64,000 bases of DNA from Paracoccus chinensis (GTDB taxonomy: Bacteria; Pseudomonadota; Alphaproteobacteria; Rhodobacterales; Rhodobacteraceae), in the NCBI RefSeq assembly GCF_900102885.1, contig NZ_FNGE01000008.1:124001-188000 (forward strand), written 5' to 3'. Below, piece after piece: positions 50,609-62,365 of this stretch. Each line of letters starts with the position of its first letter. Within the stretch, counting starts at the first letter, position 1. Below the pieces are notes generated by a model that was not told where the DNA came from, made no database searches, and saw nothing but the letters and a program-made list of their open reading frames with translations. The position numbers were made by a program, and so were the translations under genes.

Positions 50609-51481
50609 TCACTCGGTGTCCTTCGCGTCGGCCGGCTGGCCCGCCGGTTCCCGCTTGGACGGGGGCCGCGCGGCCGAGGTCCCGGCCGCCTCCTGCACCG
50701 TCACGCCGGTCTTGTCCACGGGACGTCCCTCGCCGGGATGGGGATCGTAGTCCCCCTCGCCCCGAGCCTCCTCGGGCTGGCGCACCCAGGGCGTCAGCAG
50801 CGGCACCTCGGTGCCGTCGATGCGCTTGACGGTGTCGCGCTGCCTGACCGCCAGCGCGGCCGAAGCGTTCATCTTCTCGGCCCGCTCGACCGAGGCCAGC
50901 GCGACCGGCCCGCCCATCGGTTCGGAGGAGAAGCGGCCGTTCTGCGGCCCCGGCACCGGCACCTGGCCCGCCGCCAGCGCGTCGATCAGCGCCGACAGCT
51001 TCTCGGCCGTCAGGTCCTCGTAATAGTCCTTGCCGATCTGGGCCATGGGCGCGTTCGAGCAGGCGCCGAGGCATTCCACCTCTTCCCACGAGAAGTTGCC
51101 GTCGGCCGAGACCACATGCGGGCTGGCCGCGATCTTCTCGCGGCAGACCTGGATCAGGTCGCCCGCGCCGCAGATCATGCAGGTCGTGGTGCCGCAGATC
51201 TGGATATGGGCAATCTTTCCAACCGGCTGCAGCTGGAACATGAAGTAGAAGGTCGCCACTTCCAGCGCCCGGATGTAGGACAGGCCCAGCATCTCGGCCA
51301 CGTATTCGATGGCGGGGCGCGACAGCCAGCCTTCCTGTTCCTGCGCTCGCCACAGCAGCGGGATGATGGCCGACATCTGCCGGCCCTCGGGGAACTTGGT
51401 CATCTGCGCGCGCGCCCATTTCAGGTTCGCGGGCGTGAACTCGAACGAGTCGGGCTGGACGGGGGACAGGCGGCGCAGCAT
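50609..51481 (-). CDS. nuoE: NADH-quinone oxidoreductase subunit E with extended C-terminus
   Basis: 290 residues; the thioredoxin-fold [2Fe-2S] (N1a) subunit. Cluster cysteines are in [10 protein letters not shown] and [10 protein letters not shown]. After about residue 190 there is a low-complexity extension of about 100 residues ([16 protein letters not shown] ... [15 protein letters not shown]). The ATG at 51481 is chosen because [11 protein letters not shown] follows at the normal distance; the upstream frame overlaps nuoD's neighbour space. It lies 61 bases after the nuoD stop. Confidence 0.95.
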   Translation of the reverse strand: MLRRLSPVQPDSFEFTPANLKWARAQMTKFPEGRQMSAIIPLLWRAQEQEGWLSRPAIEYVAEMLGLSYIRALEVATFYFMFQLQPVGKIAHIQICGTTTCMICGAGDLIQVCREKIAASPHVVSADGNFSWEEVECLGACSNAPMAQIGKDYYEDLTAEKLSALIDALAAGQVPVPGPQNGRFSSEPMGGPVALASVERAEKMNASAALAVRQRDTVKRIDGTEVPLLTPWVRQPEEARGEGDYDPHPGEGRPVDKTGVTVQEAAGTSAARPPSKREPAGQPADAKDTE

Positions 51482-51542
51482 CAGGCGGGCACTCCGGTAA
51501 CGGCGGAAGTCGCCGGACGCGGCGACGGGATCACGGACAGGC

Positions 51543-52781
51543 TCACCGGTCCACCTCGCCGAAGACGACATCCGAGGTGGCGATCAGGGCGGTCACGTCG
51601 GCCAGCATGTGGCCCTTGGCCATCCAGTCCATCGACTGCAGGTGGCAGAAGCCGGGCGCGCGCAGCTTGGCGCGGTAGGGTTTGTTGGTGCCATCGCTAA
51701 CCAGGTAGACGCCGAACTCGCCCTTGGGCGCCTCGACGGCGGCATAGACCTCGCCCGCCGGGACCTTGAAGCCTTCGGTGTACAGCTTGAAGTGATGGAT
51801 CAGGCTTTCCATGTCACGCTTCATGTCCAGCCGGCGCGGGGGCGTCAGCTTGCCGCGCGCCAGCACGTCGCCCGCCGGTTCCGCCTTCAGCTTGGCAACG
51901 GCCTGGCGGATGATGCGGACCGACTGGCGCATCTCCTCCATCCGCAGCAGGTAGCGGTCGTAGCAGTCGCCGTTGGTGCCGACGGGAACCTCGAAGTCGA
52001 ACTCGTCGTAGCATTCGTAGGGCTGCGAACGGCGCAGGTCCCAAGCAAGGCCGGAACCGCGCGCCATGATGCCCGACCAGCCCCAGTCCAGGATGTCCTG
52101 TTCCTTGGCGATGCCGATGTCCACGGTGCGCTGCTTGAAGATCCGGTTTTCCGTGATCAGCGTGTCGAGGTCGTCCACGACCCTGGGGAACTGCACGGCC
52201 CATTCGTCGATGTCGTCGATCAGGTCGGGCGGCAGGTCCTGGTGGACGCCGCCGGGGCGGAAATAGGCGGCGTGCAGGCGCGCGCCCGAGGCCCGCTCGT
52301 AGAAGATCATCAGCTTCTCGCGTTCCTCGAAGCCCCACAGCGGCGGGGTCAGCGCCCCCACATCCATGGCGCCCGTGGTCACGTTCAGCAGGTGGTTCAG
52401 GATGCGCGTGATTTCCGAGAACAGCACCCGGATCAGGCTGGCGCGGCGCGGGATCTCGACGCCGGTCAGGCGCTCGATCGCCAGGCACCAGGCATGTTCC
52501 ATGCACATGGGCGACACATAGTCGAGCCGGTCCATGTAGGGCAGGTTCTGCAGGTAGGTGCGGTCCTCCATCAGCTTCTCGGTCCCGCGGTGCAGCAGGC
52601 CGATATGAGGGTCCACGCGCTCGACGATCTCGCCGTCCAGCTCGATCACCATGCGCAGCACGCCGTGCGCCGCCGGGTGCTGGGGCCCGAAGTTGATGTT
52701 GAAGTTGCGGATGCGCTGTTCGCCGGTCAGCACGTCGAAGCTGCCGTCGTCATACGTGTTGCTGCGGATGTCGCCGTCCAT
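51543..52781 (-). CDS. nuoD: NADH-quinone oxidoreductase subunit D
   Basis: 412-residue 49-kDa-type subunit, lining the quinone site. [14 protein letters not shown] near the N-terminus contains the quinone-contacting His, with HRGTEKL and the conserved [17 protein letters not shown] segment. Its mitochondrial homologue is the methylation target of NDUFAF7, whose bacterial relative is encoded at 16.5 kb. It lies 4 bases after the thioesterase stop. Confidence 0.97.
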   Translation of the reverse strand: MDGDIRSNTYDDGSFDVLTGEQRIRNFNINFGPQHPAAHGVLRMVIELDGEIVERVDPHIGLLHRGTEKLMEDRTYLQNLPYMDRLDYVSPMCMEHAWCLAIERLTGVEIPRRASLIRVLFSEITRILNHLLNVTTGAMDVGALTPPLWGFEEREKLMIFYERASGARLHAAYFRPGGVHQDLPPDLIDDIDEWAVQFPRVVDDLDTLITENRIFKQRTVDIGIAKEQDILDWGWSGIMARGSGLAWDLRRSQPYECYDEFDFEVPVGTNGDCYDRYLLRMEEMRQSVRIIRQAVAKLKAEPAGDVLARGKLTPPRRLDMKRDMESLIHHFKLYTEGFKVPAGEVYAAVEAPKGEFGVYLVSDGTNKPYRAKLRAPGFCHLQSMDWMAKGHMLADVTALIATSDVVFGEVDR

Positions 52782-52785
52782 CGGC

Positions 52786-53229
52786 CTACCCCCTTGCTGC
52801 CACGAGGGCGGCCTTGCCGGCCAGCCGCTCGGCGAATTTCGCCCGTTCGATCACGGCGCGGCGGTGGCGCCCCTGCCCGATCACGTCCACACCGTCATGC
52901 GCCCGCACCCTGAACCAGACGAAGCGGCCGTCCATCGATTCCACCTCGGAGTCCACCGTCACCGTCTGGCCCGGCAGGGTCGGCGCCGAGTGGTCCACGT
53001 CCACATGGATGCCGACGCTGTCCTCGCCATCCTCGTAGAAGGGCTTCAGCTGCTCGACGCAGGCCCATTCCATCAGCGCGACCATGTTCGCGGTCGCAAA
53101 GACCGGCGGCATGTCGGGAAAGGCGCCCGCGCCACCGTTCTGCTCGGCGAAAAGCCGGGGCACGACATGCGCTTCCTCGACCGTCATCGCGTGGCTGGAC
53201 CTGTCGCCGACCTTGAGCCCGGGCTTCAT
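52786..53229 (-). CDS. FlK-like hotdog thioesterase in the nuo operon
   Basis: 147 residues of the thioesterase family related to fluoroacetyl-CoA thioesterase Fl[20 protein letters not shown] holds the Thr and Glu, and [15 protein letters not shown] the His, matching the FlK triad order. It overlaps nuoC by 4 bases and ends 4 bases before nuoD, so it is translationally locked into the operon. The acyl-CoA substrate is unknown; housekeeping CoA clearance is one possibility. Confidence 0.82.
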   Translation of the reverse strand: MKPGLKVGDRSSHAMTVEEAHVVPRLFAEQNGGAGAFPDMPPVFATANMVALMEWACVEQLKPFYEDGEDSVGIHVDVDHSAPTLPGQTVTVDSEVESMDGRFVWFRVRAHDGVDVIGQGRHRRAVIERAKFAERLAGKAALVAARG

Positions 53230-53879
53230 TTCTTGCCTTCCGCCGTCACGCCGATGGTGGCAGGCGCCTTTTCGTCGCCCGGCAGCAACTGGTGCGTGCC
53301 CTCCCAGGGCGACAGGAAGTCGAAGTTCCGCATGCGGTATTCCTGGGTCAGGTTCACCGGCTCGTAGACGACGCGCTTCTCGATGTCGTCATAGCGGACC
53401 TCGACATAGCCCGTGGTCGGGAAGTCCTTGCGCAGCGGATAGCCCTTGAAGCCGTAGTCGGTCAGGATGCGGCGCAGGTCCGGGTGGCCCGAGAACAGGA
53501 TCCCGAACATGTCGAAGACCTCGCGCTCGAACCAGTTGGCGGTCGGGATCAGGCCGGTGATCGAGGGCACCAGCTCGTCCTCGCGGATCGCGGCCTTCAG
53601 GCGGATGCGCTGGTTCGTGTACATCGACAGGAAATGCCAGACGACATCGAAGCGCGCGGGCCGCTCGGGGTAGTCGACGGCCGTGATGTCCACCAGCGTC
53701 GAAAAACGGCAGGCCGGGTCGTCGCGCAGCGCCTGCACCAGCCCGACGATGGAACCGGCATGGACCGTCAGCGTCAGCTCGCCAAAGGCGACCTTGTAAT
53801 CCAGCACGTCGTTCGGACGGCGGGCGGCGATCATCTCGCCCAGTTCGGCCAGGGCCTGGGGATCGGGATAGACGGCCAT
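53226..53879 (-). CDS. nuoC: NADH-quinone oxidoreductase subunit C
   Basis: 217-residue 30-kDa-type subunit of the peripheral arm. [24 protein letters not shown] in its core, the signature [29 protein letters not shown] in part ([10 protein letters not shown]), and [12 protein letters not shown] are present. It is separate from nuoD here, with the thioesterase gene between them, rather than fused as in E. coli. Confidence 0.96.
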   Translation of the reverse strand: MAVYPDPQALAELGEMIAARRPNDVLDYKVAFGELTLTVHAGSIVGLVQALRDDPACRFSTLVDITAVDYPERPARFDVVWHFLSMYTNQRIRLKAAIREDELVPSITGLIPTANWFEREVFDMFGILFSGHPDLRRILTDYGFKGYPLRKDFPTTGYVEVRYDDIEKRVVYEPVNLTQEYRMRNFDFLSPWEGTHQLLPGDEKAPATIGVTAEGKK

Positions 53880-53882
53880 CGC

Positions 53883-54916
<1,034 letters not shown>

Positions 54917-54975
54917 GAGGCGGGCTCCCCTGACGGCGCGGCGCCCGGGGGCGCGGCGTGGCTTGGCTAGGGCCT

Positions 54976-55004
54976 CATTTAGACGCGGCGGCACCGGGGG
55001 TCAA
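54976..55004 (-). promoter_or_regulatory. Candidate sigma-70 promoter of the nuo operon
   Basis: On the minus strand TTGACC (55004-54999) and TAAATG (54981-54976) are exactly 17 bases apart. Transcription would start near 54969, giving a leader of about 50 bases before the nuoA GTG. Confidence 0.6.
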
Positions 55005-55029
55005 TGGAACCCGCCCCCGATCCGTTCCG

Positions 55030-55797
55030 TCAGCTCGCGGTATAGCCGCCGTCGACCAGGTGATAGCTGCCGGTGATGAAGCTCGCGCGGTCCGACAGCA
55101 GGAACAGGGTCAGGGCCGAGACCTCCTCGGGCGTGCCGAGGCGACCCGGGGCATGGCGTTCGGCCAAGCCCTGCAGGGCGACCTCGTCCATGGCCTCCTC
55201 CACCAGCGGCGTCAGGATGAAGCCGGGCCCGACCGCGTTCACGCGGATGCCGCGCGGCCCGTATTCCCATGCGGCGCTTTTCGTCATGCCGACGACGCCG
55301 TGCTTGGCCGCGACATAGGCGGAGGAGCCCGCAAAGCCCACGCTGCCCAGGATCGAGGCCATGTTGACGATGGAGCCCTTTGTTCCCGCCGCCGCCATCG
55401 CCGCAAGCTGCGCCCGCATCCCGTAAAGGACGCCGTTCAGGTTGATGTCGATGACGCGCTTCCAGCCGTCCAGCGGATAGTCCCCGGCATCGGCATGGGG
55501 GCCGCCTATGCCCGCGTTGTTCACGGCCATCGACAGCGTTCCGGGCAGGCCTTCCGCCGCCCGCACCAGTGCCTCGGCATTGGCCGGGTCGGCCACGTCG
55601 CCCGCGACGGCCACGGCTTGGCCGCCCACCGCTTCGATCTCGGCCACGACCTTGTTCGCCACCTCCTGCTTGAGGTCGCCCACGACCACCCCCGCGCCCG
55701 AGCGCGCGAGTTCAAGCGCGATTGCCTTGCCGATGCCCGAGCCCGCGCCGGTGACGATCGCCACCCGGCCCGAGAAGTCGAACGTGATGTCGGACAT
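55030..55797 (-). CDS. Short-chain dehydrogenase/reductase (SDR)
   Basis: 255-residue classical SDR. The cofactor motif TGAGSGIG is at about residues 16-23, NNAG near 92, the catalytic Ser in MASILGSVG and YVAAKHG gives the Tyr-x3-Lys pair, and VGPGFILTP follows. Asp at the end of strand 2 (VVVGDLK) favours NAD(H). AAGGAGGA gives a strong start at 55797. It lies upstream of nuoA on the same strand but the nuo promoter is in between. The substrate is unknown. Confidence 0.88.
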   Translation of the reverse strand: MSDITFDFSGRVAIVTGAGSGIGKAIALELARSGAGVVVGDLKQEVANKVVAEIEAVGGQAVAVAGDVADPANAEALVRAAEGLPGTLSMAVNNAGIGGPHADAGDYPLDGWKRVIDINLNGVLYGMRAQLAAMAAAGTKGSIVNMASILGSVGFAGSSAYVAAKHGVVGMTKSAAWEYGPRGIRVNAVGPGFILTPLVEEAMDEVALQGLAERHAPGRLGTPEEVSALTLFLLSDRASFITGSYHLVDGGYTAS

Positions 55798-55811
55798 GAG
55801 ATCCTCCTTCG

Positions 55812-55840
55812 CCGGTCCGTTCGCATGGGGAACGAACCGG
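55812..55840 (-). terminator. Imperfect hairpin between uvrA and the SDR gene
   Basis: CCGGT-C-CGTTC at 55812-55822 pairs with GAACG-A-ACCGG at 55830-55840, one mismatch, 7-base loop. It follows uvrA on the minus strand. No U-tract. Confidence 0.35.
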
Positions 55841-55878
55841 GTGCCGAAGGGGTTGCCCCTGCCCGCCTCGCAGCGGCA

Positions 55879-58779
55879 TCACGCCGCCGAGACGCGCGCC
55901 TTCCGCCGGGGCGCGGCCTCCGAGGCCTCGCGCCGCCGCGCCGCCACCTCGAGCATGGGCGCGAGATAGCGGCCGGTGTGGCTTTCGGCCACCTGGGCCA
56001 CGTCCTCGGGCGTACCTTCCGCCACGATCCGCCCGCCGCCGTCGCCGCCTTCCGGGCCGATGTCGATGATCCAGTCGGCGGTCTTGATGACGTCGAGATT
56101 GTGCTCGATCACCACGACCGTGTTGCCCTGATCGACCAGCCGCTGCAGCACCTCCAGCAGCTTGCGGGTGTCGTCGAAATGCAGCCCCGTCGTAGGTTCA
56201 TCGAGGATATACAGCGTTTTGCCGGTAGAAGCCCGGGAAAGCTCCTTCGCCAGCTTCACCCGCTGCGCCTCGCCGCCCGAAAGCGTGGTCGCCTGCTGGC
56301 CGACCTTGACGTAGCCGAGACCCACCTGGACCAGCGCATCCATCTTGGACCGGATCGAGGGCACGGCCTTGAAGAACTCCTGCGCGTCCTCGATAGTCAT
56401 GTCCAGCACGTCGGCGATGGACTTGCCCTTGAACTCGACCTCCAGCGTCTCGCGGTTGTAGCGCTTGCCCTTGCAGGTCTCGCAGGTGACGTAGACGTCG
56501 GGCAGGAAGTGCATCTCGATCTTGATGACGCCATCGCCCTGGCAGGCCTCGCACCGCCCGCCCTTGACGTTGAAGGAGAAGCGGCCGGGGCCGTAGCCAC
56601 GGGCCTTCGCTTCGGGCAGGCGGGCGAACCAGTCGCGGATATGGGTATAGGCGCCGGTATAGGTCGCCGGGTTCGACCGGGGCGTGCGTCCGATGGGGCG
56701 CTGGTCGATGTCGATGACCTTGTCCAGATGCTCAAGCCCCTTGATCGCGCGAGCGGGCGCAGGCGTCTGCCGCGCGCCGTTCAGCCGCATCGAGGCCGTC
56801 TTGAACAGCGTCTCGATGGTCAGCGTGGACTTGCCGCCGCCCGAAACGCCCGTCACGCAGACGAAGCGGCCCAGCGGAAAATCGACGGTCACGTCGTGCA
56901 GGTTGTTGCCCGTCGCTCCCTCGACCGTCACGGCCTTGCCGTTGCCGGGGCGGCGCTCCACGGGCACCTCGATCTCGCGGGCACCGGAGAGATACTGCCC
57001 GGTCAGGCTCTCGGGGTTCGCCTCGATCTCGGTCGGAGTGCCCTTGGCGACCACCTCGCCGCCGTGGACCCCCGCCCCCGGCCCCATGTCGAAGACATAG
57101 TCCGCGTGGCGGATCGCGTCCTCGTCATGTTCCACGACGATGACCGAGTTCCCCTGGTCCCGCAGCCCCTTCAGCGCGTCCAGCAACCGGTCGTTGTCGC
57201 GCTGGTGCAACCCGATGGACGGCTCGTCCAGCACATACAGAACCCCCGTCAGGCCCGAGCCGATCTGGGACGCCAGCCGGATGCGCTGGCTTTCGCCGCC
57301 CGACAGGGTGCCAGCCGCGCGGGACAGCGTCAGGTAGTCGAGGCCCACGTTCACGAGGAAGCCCAGACGCTCGCGGATCTCCTTGAGGATCGGCGCGGCG
57401 ATCTCGCCCTTCTGGCGCGACAGCGTCGGGGCGACCTCGCCCATGGTGTCCAGCGCCTCGCGGATGGACAGGTCGGTGATCTGGCCGATGTGGCGGCCCG
57501 CGATCTTCACCGCCAGCGCCTCGGGCTTCAGGCGGTTGCCGTTGCAGACATGGCAGGGGCGGCTGTTCTGGTAACGCTCCAGCTCCTCGCGCGACCAGGC
57601 CGAGTCCGTCTCGCGGTAGCGGCGCTCGATGTTGGGGATGACGCCCTCGAAAGTGCGGTTCACTTCGTAAACGCGGCCCGCGTCGTCGAAGCGGAAGCGG
57701 ATCTCGTCGCTGCCCGAGCCGTGCATCAGGACGTGGCGGACGTGATCCGGCAGATCGCGCCACGGGGTCTTGCGGTCAAAGCCGTAATGCGCGGCCAAGG
57801 CATTGATCGTCTGCGTCAGGTAAGCCGACTTGGACTTGGCCCAGGGCGCGATGGCCCCCTGCGCGACCGACAGGCCGCTGTCGGGCACGACCAGCCGCTC
57901 GTCGAAGAACAGTTCCACCCCCAGCCCGTCGCAGGCCGGGCAGGCACCCAGCGGCGCGTTAAAGGAAAACAGGCGCGGCTCGATCTCGGGGATGGTGAAG
58001 CCCGAAACCGGACAGGCGAAGTTTTCCGAGAAGGTGATGCGCTCGGGCTCGCTCTCGGATGGCGCGGTTTCGAGGACGGCGATGCCTTCCGCCAGATCCA
58101 GCGCGGTGCGCAGGCTGTCGGCAAGCCGCGTTTCCAGCCCCTCGCGCACGACGATGCGGTCCACCACCACGTCGATGTCGTGGCGGAACTTCTTGTCCAG
58201 CGTGGGCGGCGTGTCGAGTTCGTGGAAGGCTCCGTCGATCTTGACCCGCTGGAAGCCGCGCTTGCGGAGGTCCAGCAACTCCTTCTCGTAAGCCCCCTTG
58301 CGGTCGCGGACGATGGGGGCCAGCAGGTAGGCGCGCGTCCCCTCGGGCAGCGCCATCACGCGGTCCACCATGTCCTGCACCTGCTGCGCCTCGATGGGCA
58401 GGCCGGTCGCCGGGCTGTAAGGCGTGCCCGCGCGGGCAAAGAGCAGCCGCAGGTAGTCGTAGATTTCCGTCACCGTCCCCACGGTCGAGCGGGGGTTCTT
58501 CGAAGTCGTCTTCTGCTCAATGGAAATCGCCGGCGACAGGCCCGAGATATGGTCCACGTCCGGCTTGCCCATCATGTCGAGGAACTGCCGCGCATACGCC
58601 GACAGGCTTTCGACATAGCGCCGCTGGCCCTCCGCATAGATCGTGTCGAAGGCAAGCGACGACTTCCCCGAGCCCGACAGGCCGGTGATCACCACCAGCG
58701 AGTCGCGCGGGATGTCCATGTCCACGCCCTTGAGATTATGCTCGCGCGCACCGCGCACCTCGATGAACTTCTGTTCCAT
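55879..58779 (-). CDS. uvrA: Excinuclease ABC subunit A
   Basis: 966-residue damage-recognition ATPase of nucleotide excision repair. Two ABC modules are seen, with Walker [11 protein letters not shown] near residue 33 and [10 protein letters not shown] in the second half, signature [12 protein letters not shown] and [12 protein letters not shown], and zinc-finger cysteines (CPVSGF ... [14 protein letters not shown] ... CETCKG). The ATG at 58779 replaces a longer frame that lacks a family start. An SOS box lies 64-78 bases upstream. Confidence 0.97.
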   Translation of the reverse strand: MEQKFIEVRGAREHNLKGVDMDIPRDSLVVITGLSGSGKSSLAFDTIYAEGQRRYVESLSAYARQFLDMMGKPDVDHISGLSPAISIEQKTTSKNPRSTVGTVTEIYDYLRLLFARAGTPYSPATGLPIEAQQVQDMVDRVMALPEGTRAYLLAPIVRDRKGAYEKELLDLRKRGFQRVKIDGAFHELDTPPTLDKKFRHDIDVVVDRIVVREGLETRLADSLRTALDLAEGIAVLETAPSESEPERITFSENFACPVSGFTIPEIEPRLFSFNAPLGACPACDGLGVELFFDERLVVPDSGLSVAQGAIAPWAKSKSAYLTQTINALAAHYGFDRKTPWRDLPDHVRHVLMHGSGSDEIRFRFDDAGRVYEVNRTFEGVIPNIERRYRETDSAWSREELERYQNSRPCHVCNGNRLKPEALAVKIAGRHIGQITDLSIREALDTMGEVAPTLSRQKGEIAAPILKEIRERLGFLVNVGLDYLTLSRAAGTLSGGESQRIRLASQIGSGLTGVLYVLDEPSIGLHQRDNDRLLDALKGLRDQGNSVIVVEHDEDAIRHADYVFDMGPGAGVHGGEVVAKGTPTEIEANPESLTGQYLSGAREIEVPVERRPGNGKAVTVEGATGNNLHDVTVDFPLGRFVCVTGVSGGGKSTLTIETLFKTASMRLNGARQTPAPARAIKGLEHLDKVIDIDQRPIGRTPRSNPATYTGAYTHIRDWFARLPEAKARGYGPGRFSFNVKGGRCEACQGDGVIKIEMHFLPDVYVTCETCKGKRYNRETLEVEFKGKSIADVLDMTIEDAQEFFKAVPSIRSKMDALVQVGLGYVKVGQQATTLSGGEAQRVKLAKELSRASTGKTLYILDEPTTGLHFDDTRKLLEVLQRLVDQGNTVVVIEHNLDVIKTADWIIDIGPEGGDGGGRIVAEGTPEDVAQVAESHTGRYLAPMLEVAARRREASEAAPRRKARVSAA

Positions 58780-58806
58780 GCGGACCTCTCGGGGGGACAA
58801 GGGCCA

Positions 58807-58834
58807 GAGATAGGCAGGCCGCGCCGGAACGCAA
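58807..58834 (-). promoter_or_regulatory. Candidate uvrA promoter
   Basis: On the minus strand TTGCGT (58834-58829) and TATCTC (58812-58807) are 16 bases apart, just downstream of the SOS box. LexA bound there would abut the -35. Confidence 0.5.
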
Positions 58835-58842
58835 GCGCCTTG

Positions 58843-58857
58843 GAACATCAGGCGAAC
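58843..58857 (-). promoter_or_regulatory. LexA (SOS) box upstream of uvrA
   Basis: On the minus strand GTTC-N7-GTTC (GTTCGCCTGATGTTC) matches exactly the LexA target of Rhodobacter and other alphaproteobacteria, which was defined in part on uvrA. Its place directly upstream of the -35 fits repression. Confidence 0.82.
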
Positions 58858-58931
58858 ATCTGCGCTGAACCCTGCTTGTCACACGGGCGTGCCGCTGGCA
58901 GGCTGAACCCGACCGCCTCACGGAGCCCGCC

Positions 58932-60530
58932 ATGATCCGCCTGCTTCTGTCCTCGGCCGCCGTGCTGGGTTTCGCCAGCGCCGCGCAGGCCGACTATGTC
59001 CTGCACATCCTGCACACCAACGATTTCCACAGCCGGATCGAGCCGATCAACGCCTTCGATTCGAGCTGTGATGCCGAGACGCTGGCCAAGGACGAGTGCT
59101 TCGGCGGCGTTGCGCGGCTGAAAGCCGCCATCGACGCGCGGCGGGATGCGATCCGGGCCGAGGACGGCAACGTGATCGTTCTGGACGCGGGCGACCAGTA
59201 TCAGGGGTCGCTGTTCTACACGACCTACAAGGGCCGGGACACGGTCGAGTTCATGAATGCCATCGGCTATGACGCCATGAGCCTCGGCAACCACGAGTTC
59301 GACGATGGCCCCGAAGGCGCGGCGGTCCTGCTGGACGGGGCGCAGTTCCCGGTCATGTCGGGCAACCTCGACGTGTCGCGGTCGAACGTGCTGGCGGGCA
59401 AGCTGCGCCATACCGTCACGCTGGAGGTTGGGGGCGAGAAGATCGGCCTCGTCTCGGCGCTCGCGATGGACACGCCCGAGACCTCCTCGCCCGGCCCCTC
59501 AGTGATCTTCCAAGACGACATGGAGAGCCTGAAGGCCGGGGTGCAGGCGCTGGAATCCGAGGGCGTCGACAAGATCATCGCGCTGACCCACGTGGGCTAT
59601 GGGCGCGACCTCGAATTCGCCGCTGGCGTGCCCGGCCTCGACGCCATTATCGGCGGCCACAGCCACACGCTGCTGGGGGACATGGAGGGTGCCGCGGGGC
59701 CCTATCCCACGCGCGCCACGGGTTCAGACGGCGCCGAGGTTCCTGTCGTAACTGCATATGCCTACGGGAAATACTTGGGCGAGCTGAAGCTGACCTTCGA
59801 CGACGAGGGCCGCCTGACCGCCGCCGAGGGCGCGCCGATCCTGCTGGACGCCAGCCACCCCGAGGACGAAGCCATCGCCGCCCGCGTGGCGGAGATGGCG
59901 AAGCCGCTGGAGGAACTGCGGCAGAAGCAGGTGGCCGAGATCGCCGCCCCTCTGGGCGCAGACCGGACGGAGTGCCGGGTGCGGGAATGCGTCATGGGCA
60001 GCGTCGTGGCCGATGCGATGCTGGCACGGGTCGCGGACCAAGGCATCAGCATCGCCATCCAGAACGGCGGCGGCCTGCGCGCCTCGATCGACGCGGGCCC
60101 GGTGACGATGGGCGAGGTTTATGACGTCCTGCCCTTCCAGAACACGCTGTCCACTTTCCGCGCCAAGGGCTCGACCGTGCTGGCGGCGCTGGAAAACGGC
60201 GCAAGCGAGATCGAGGACGGCGCCGGCCGCTTCGCGCAGGTGGCGGGGCTGCGCTACACCATCGACCCTGCCGCGCCTCCGGGCAGTCGGATCAGCGACG
60301 TGCAGGTGAAGGCCGCCGAGGCTTGGACGCAGATCGATCCCGAGGCGAGCTACGGCATCGTCACCAACAACTACCTGCGCGGCGGCGGCGACGGCTATGC
60401 CATGTTCGCGACCGAGGCCACGGACGCCTATGACTTCGGCCCCGATCTGGCGGAGGTTCTGGCGGACTGGCTGTCGCAGCAGAGCGCGGATTATGCGCCC
60501 GCAACGGACGGCCGCATCAGCGTGAAGTGA
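58932..60530 (+). CDS. Periplasmic 5'-nucleotidase/metallophosphoesterase (UshA-like)
   Basis: 532 residues with a signal peptide (about residues 1-20, ending SAAQAD). N-terminal calcineurin-like domain: ILHTNDFHSRIEP, LDAGDQYQGS, LGNHEFDDG and IIGGHSHTLL are the two-metal ligands. The C-terminal 5'-nucleotidase substrate domain includes IAIQNGGGLRASID and VLPFQNTLSTF. It should hydrolyse extracellular nucleotides for salvage. It is divergent from uvrA and convergent with moaA. Confidence 0.92.
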   Translation: MIRLLLSSAAVLGFASAAQADYVLHILHTNDFHSRIEPINAFDSSCDAETLAKDECFGGVARLKAAIDARRDAIRAEDGNVIVLDAGDQYQGSLFYTTYKGRDTVEFMNAIGYDAMSLGNHEFDDGPEGAAVLLDGAQFPVMSGNLDVSRSNVLAGKLRHTVTLEVGGEKIGLVSALAMDTPETSSPGPSVIFQDDMESLKAGVQALESEGVDKIIALTHVGYGRDLEFAAGVPGLDAIIGGHSHTLLGDMEGAAGPYPTRATGSDGAEVPVVTAYAYGKYLGELKLTFDDEGRLTAAEGAPILLDASHPEDEAIAARVAEMAKPLEELRQKQVAEIAAPLGADRTECRVRECVMGSVVADAMLARVADQGISIAIQNGGGLRASIDAGPVTMGEVYDVLPFQNTLSTFRAKGSTVLAALENGASEIEDGAGRFAQVAGLRYTIDPAAPPGSRISDVQVKAAEAWTQIDPEASYGIVTNNYLRGGGDGYAMFATEATDAYDFGPDLAEVLADWLSQQSADYAPATDGRISVK

Positions 60531-60560
60531 CCGCAAGGGCGGCCTGCCGAAGGAGCGGGT

Positions 60561-61562
60561 TCAGCCGCCCGTATGGCTCATGTGCCGGGTCATCTGGCCC
60601 GCCACCCCGCGCGAATAGTCGAAGTCGTGGCCCTTGGGCTTGCGGGCGATGGCAGCGCGGATCGCGTCCTTGACCGCCTCGTCGCCCTCGCTGGCGCGCA
60701 GAGGGGCGCGCAGGTCGGCGCGGTCTTCCTGCCCGAGGCACATGAACAGCTCGCCCGTGCAGGTGACGCGCACGCGGTTGCAGCTTTCGCAGAAATTATG
60801 CGTCAGCGGCGTGATGAAGCCGATCTTCTGGCCCGTTTCCTCAAGCCGCACATAGCGCGCCGGGCCGCCCGTGCGCTCGGCCAGCGGCGTCAGGGTGAAG
60901 CGGGTCTCCAGCCTGCGGCGCAGGTCGCTGAGCGCCCAGTACTGGTCGAGGCGGACCTCCTCGCCCATGTCGCCCATGGGCATGACCTCGATGAAGGTCA
61001 GGTCGTGCCCCTGTTCGCCGCACCAGTCGATCAGCGGGAACAACTCGTCCTCGTTGAAGCCTTTCAGCGCCACAGTGTTGATCTTTATACGCAATCCGGC
61101 GGCCTTGGCGGCGGCAATGCCGTCCATGACCTGCGGCAGCCGGCCCCAACGGGTGATCGCGGCGAACTTGTCCGCATCCAGCGTATCCAGCGAAACGTTG
61201 ATGCGCCGGACGCCGCAATCGGCCAGTTCACCCGCAAAGCGGGCAAGCTGGCTACCGTTGGTGGTCAGGGTCAGTTCGTCCAGGCCCTGCCCCAGCCGTT
61301 CGGACATCACCCGAAAGAAGGACATGATGTTGCGCCGCACCAGAGGCTCGCCGCCGGTGATCCGCAGCTTGCGCACGCCAAGGTCGATGAAGGCGTTCGA
61401 CAGCCGTTCGAGCTCTTCCAGGGTCAGCAGCTCGGCCTTGGGCAGGAACTGCATGTGCTCGGCCATGCAATAGGTGCAGCGGAAGTCGCAGCGGTCGGTG
61501 ACCGACACCCGGAGATAAGTGATCGGGCGGGCGAAGGGGTCGATCAGGGGAGCGGCAGACAT
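60561..61562 (-). CDS. moaA: GTP 3',8-cyclase MoaA
   Basis: 333-residue radical-SAM enzyme that starts molybdenum cofactor synthesis. The N-terminal cluster is in CDFRCTYCM and the C-terminal cluster in [18 protein letters not shown] in its spaced cysteines. [12 protein letters not shown] lies at the SAM site. The chain ends in the GG motif (HTGG), needed for MoaA activity in family members. ATG 61562 is used. The longer upstream frame is an antisense shadow of the lipoprotein gene. Confidence 0.96.
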   Translation of the reverse strand: MSAAPLIDPFARPITYLRVSVTDRCDFRCTYCMAEHMQFLPKAELLTLEELERLSNAFIDLGVRKLRITGGEPLVRRNIMSFFRVMSERLGQGLDELTLTTNGSQLARFAGELADCGVRRINVSLDTLDADKFAAITRWGRLPQVMDGIAAAKAAGLRIKINTVALKGFNEDELFPLIDWCGEQGHDLTFIEVMPMGDMGEEVRLDQYWALSDLRRRLETRFTLTPLAERTGGPARYVRLEETGQKIGFITPLTHNFCESCNRVRVTCTGELFMCLGQEDRADLRAPLRASEGDEAVKDAIRAAIARKPKGHDFDYSRGVAGQMTRHMSHTGG

Positions 61563-61675
61563 GGGGGTTACATAGGTCCGTGTCGTCCGGGGCACAAGGA
61601 TGGGCGCCTTGCCGCCGAGCGGCGGCCGGGACATGGACAGGGACACGGGAAGGGGCGCAATCTCGGCGTGCAAGC

Positions 61676-61704
61676 GATGCACAGCCGATGCACGGATCAT
61701 GCAC
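61676..61704 (+). repeat. Three ATGCAC repeats at 11-base spacing
   Basis: GATGCAC at 61676 and 61687 and CATGCAC at 61698 recur every 11 bases, one helical turn, ending 13 bases before the lipoprotein start. Such phased repeats could bind a regulator in tandem. Also possible: chance in a low-complexity leader. Confidence 0.5.
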
Positions 61705-61716
61705 GAGGGATATGAC

Positions 61717-62256
61717 ATGACGACCCGCCCGACCCTGCGCCTTTGCGCGCTGGCCCTGCCGCTTCTGGCACTGGCCGCCTGCGACATGGGCGCGGACACG
61801 CGACCCGAGCCTCCGCCCCGCACCCCCGCCGGCACGGTCACCGCCGCGCCGACCGCGCCCGGATCGGCCGCGGCCGCCGCGGCCACCGAGGCCCGCACCG
61901 GCGTGGCCGAGGGCACGCTGCAGCGCCCCGCCGGGTCGCGCAGCGTGTCGCAGCTGGACGCCTCGGCCGCCGAGAAGGCGGCCGCCACCCGCCCGACCGC
62001 AACCGGGGGGCGGCTCGGGACCACCATCGCCTCGCTGGGCGACGCGACCGAGGGCGGGTTCTGGATCAAGACGCCGCTGGTCCAGTCCCCCGGCAAGGGG
62101 CGGATCGTCGATCCCGCAACGGGCCGGTCGGTCAACGTGGACCTGATCCCCCTGTCAGGTCCGGCCTCGGGCGGCAGCCAGGTGTCCCTGCCCGCGCTGA
62201 CGACGCTGGGGGCGGACCTGACCGACCTGCCCGAGGTCGAGGTTTACCGCAGCTGA
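61717..62256 (+). CDS. Putative lipoprotein of unknown function
   Basis: 179 residues with a signal peptide and lipobox LAAC (Cys near residue 22). The mature protein starts with a Pro/Ala/Thr-rich linker, followed by a conserved-looking C-terminal domain ([29 protein letters not shown]). Similar short Rhodobacterales proteins are often given unlikely enzyme names; I see no catalytic motif. ATG 61717 is the only start giving a signal peptide. Divergent from moaA. Confidence 0.72.
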   Translation: MTTRPTLRLCALALPLLALAACDMGADTRPEPPPRTPAGTVTAAPTAPGSAAAAAATEARTGVAEGTLQRPAGSRSVSQLDASAAEKAAATRPTATGGRLGTTIASLGDATEGGFWIKTPLVQSPGKGRIVDPATGRSVNVDLIPLSGPASGGSQVSLPALTTLGADLTDLPEVEVYRS

Positions 62257-62264
62257 GGCAACGC

Positions 62265-62295
62265 GGCTGATCCGGCACCGCCTGCCGGATCAGCC
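62265..62295. terminator. 13-base-pair hairpin between convergent genes
   Basis: Bases 62265-62277 pair perfectly with 62283-62295 around CCGCC, 8 bases after the lipoprotein stop and facing the convergent amidohydrolase. There is no U-tract; it is probably a bidirectional terminator. Confidence 0.65.
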
Positions 62296-62365
62296 TGCTG
62301 ACCGCGAGTTCCCGAGCCTGCACAGGCCGCGCGCTGAACACGCCCTGCCCCGGAGAGGCGCGGTG

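Noticed and set aside
54958-58935. Open frame of 1325 codons opposite uvrA
   Set aside because: Antisense shadow of uvrA and the SDR gene. High GC keeps stop codons rare, and the translation is arginine-, glycine- and alanine-rich without domains.
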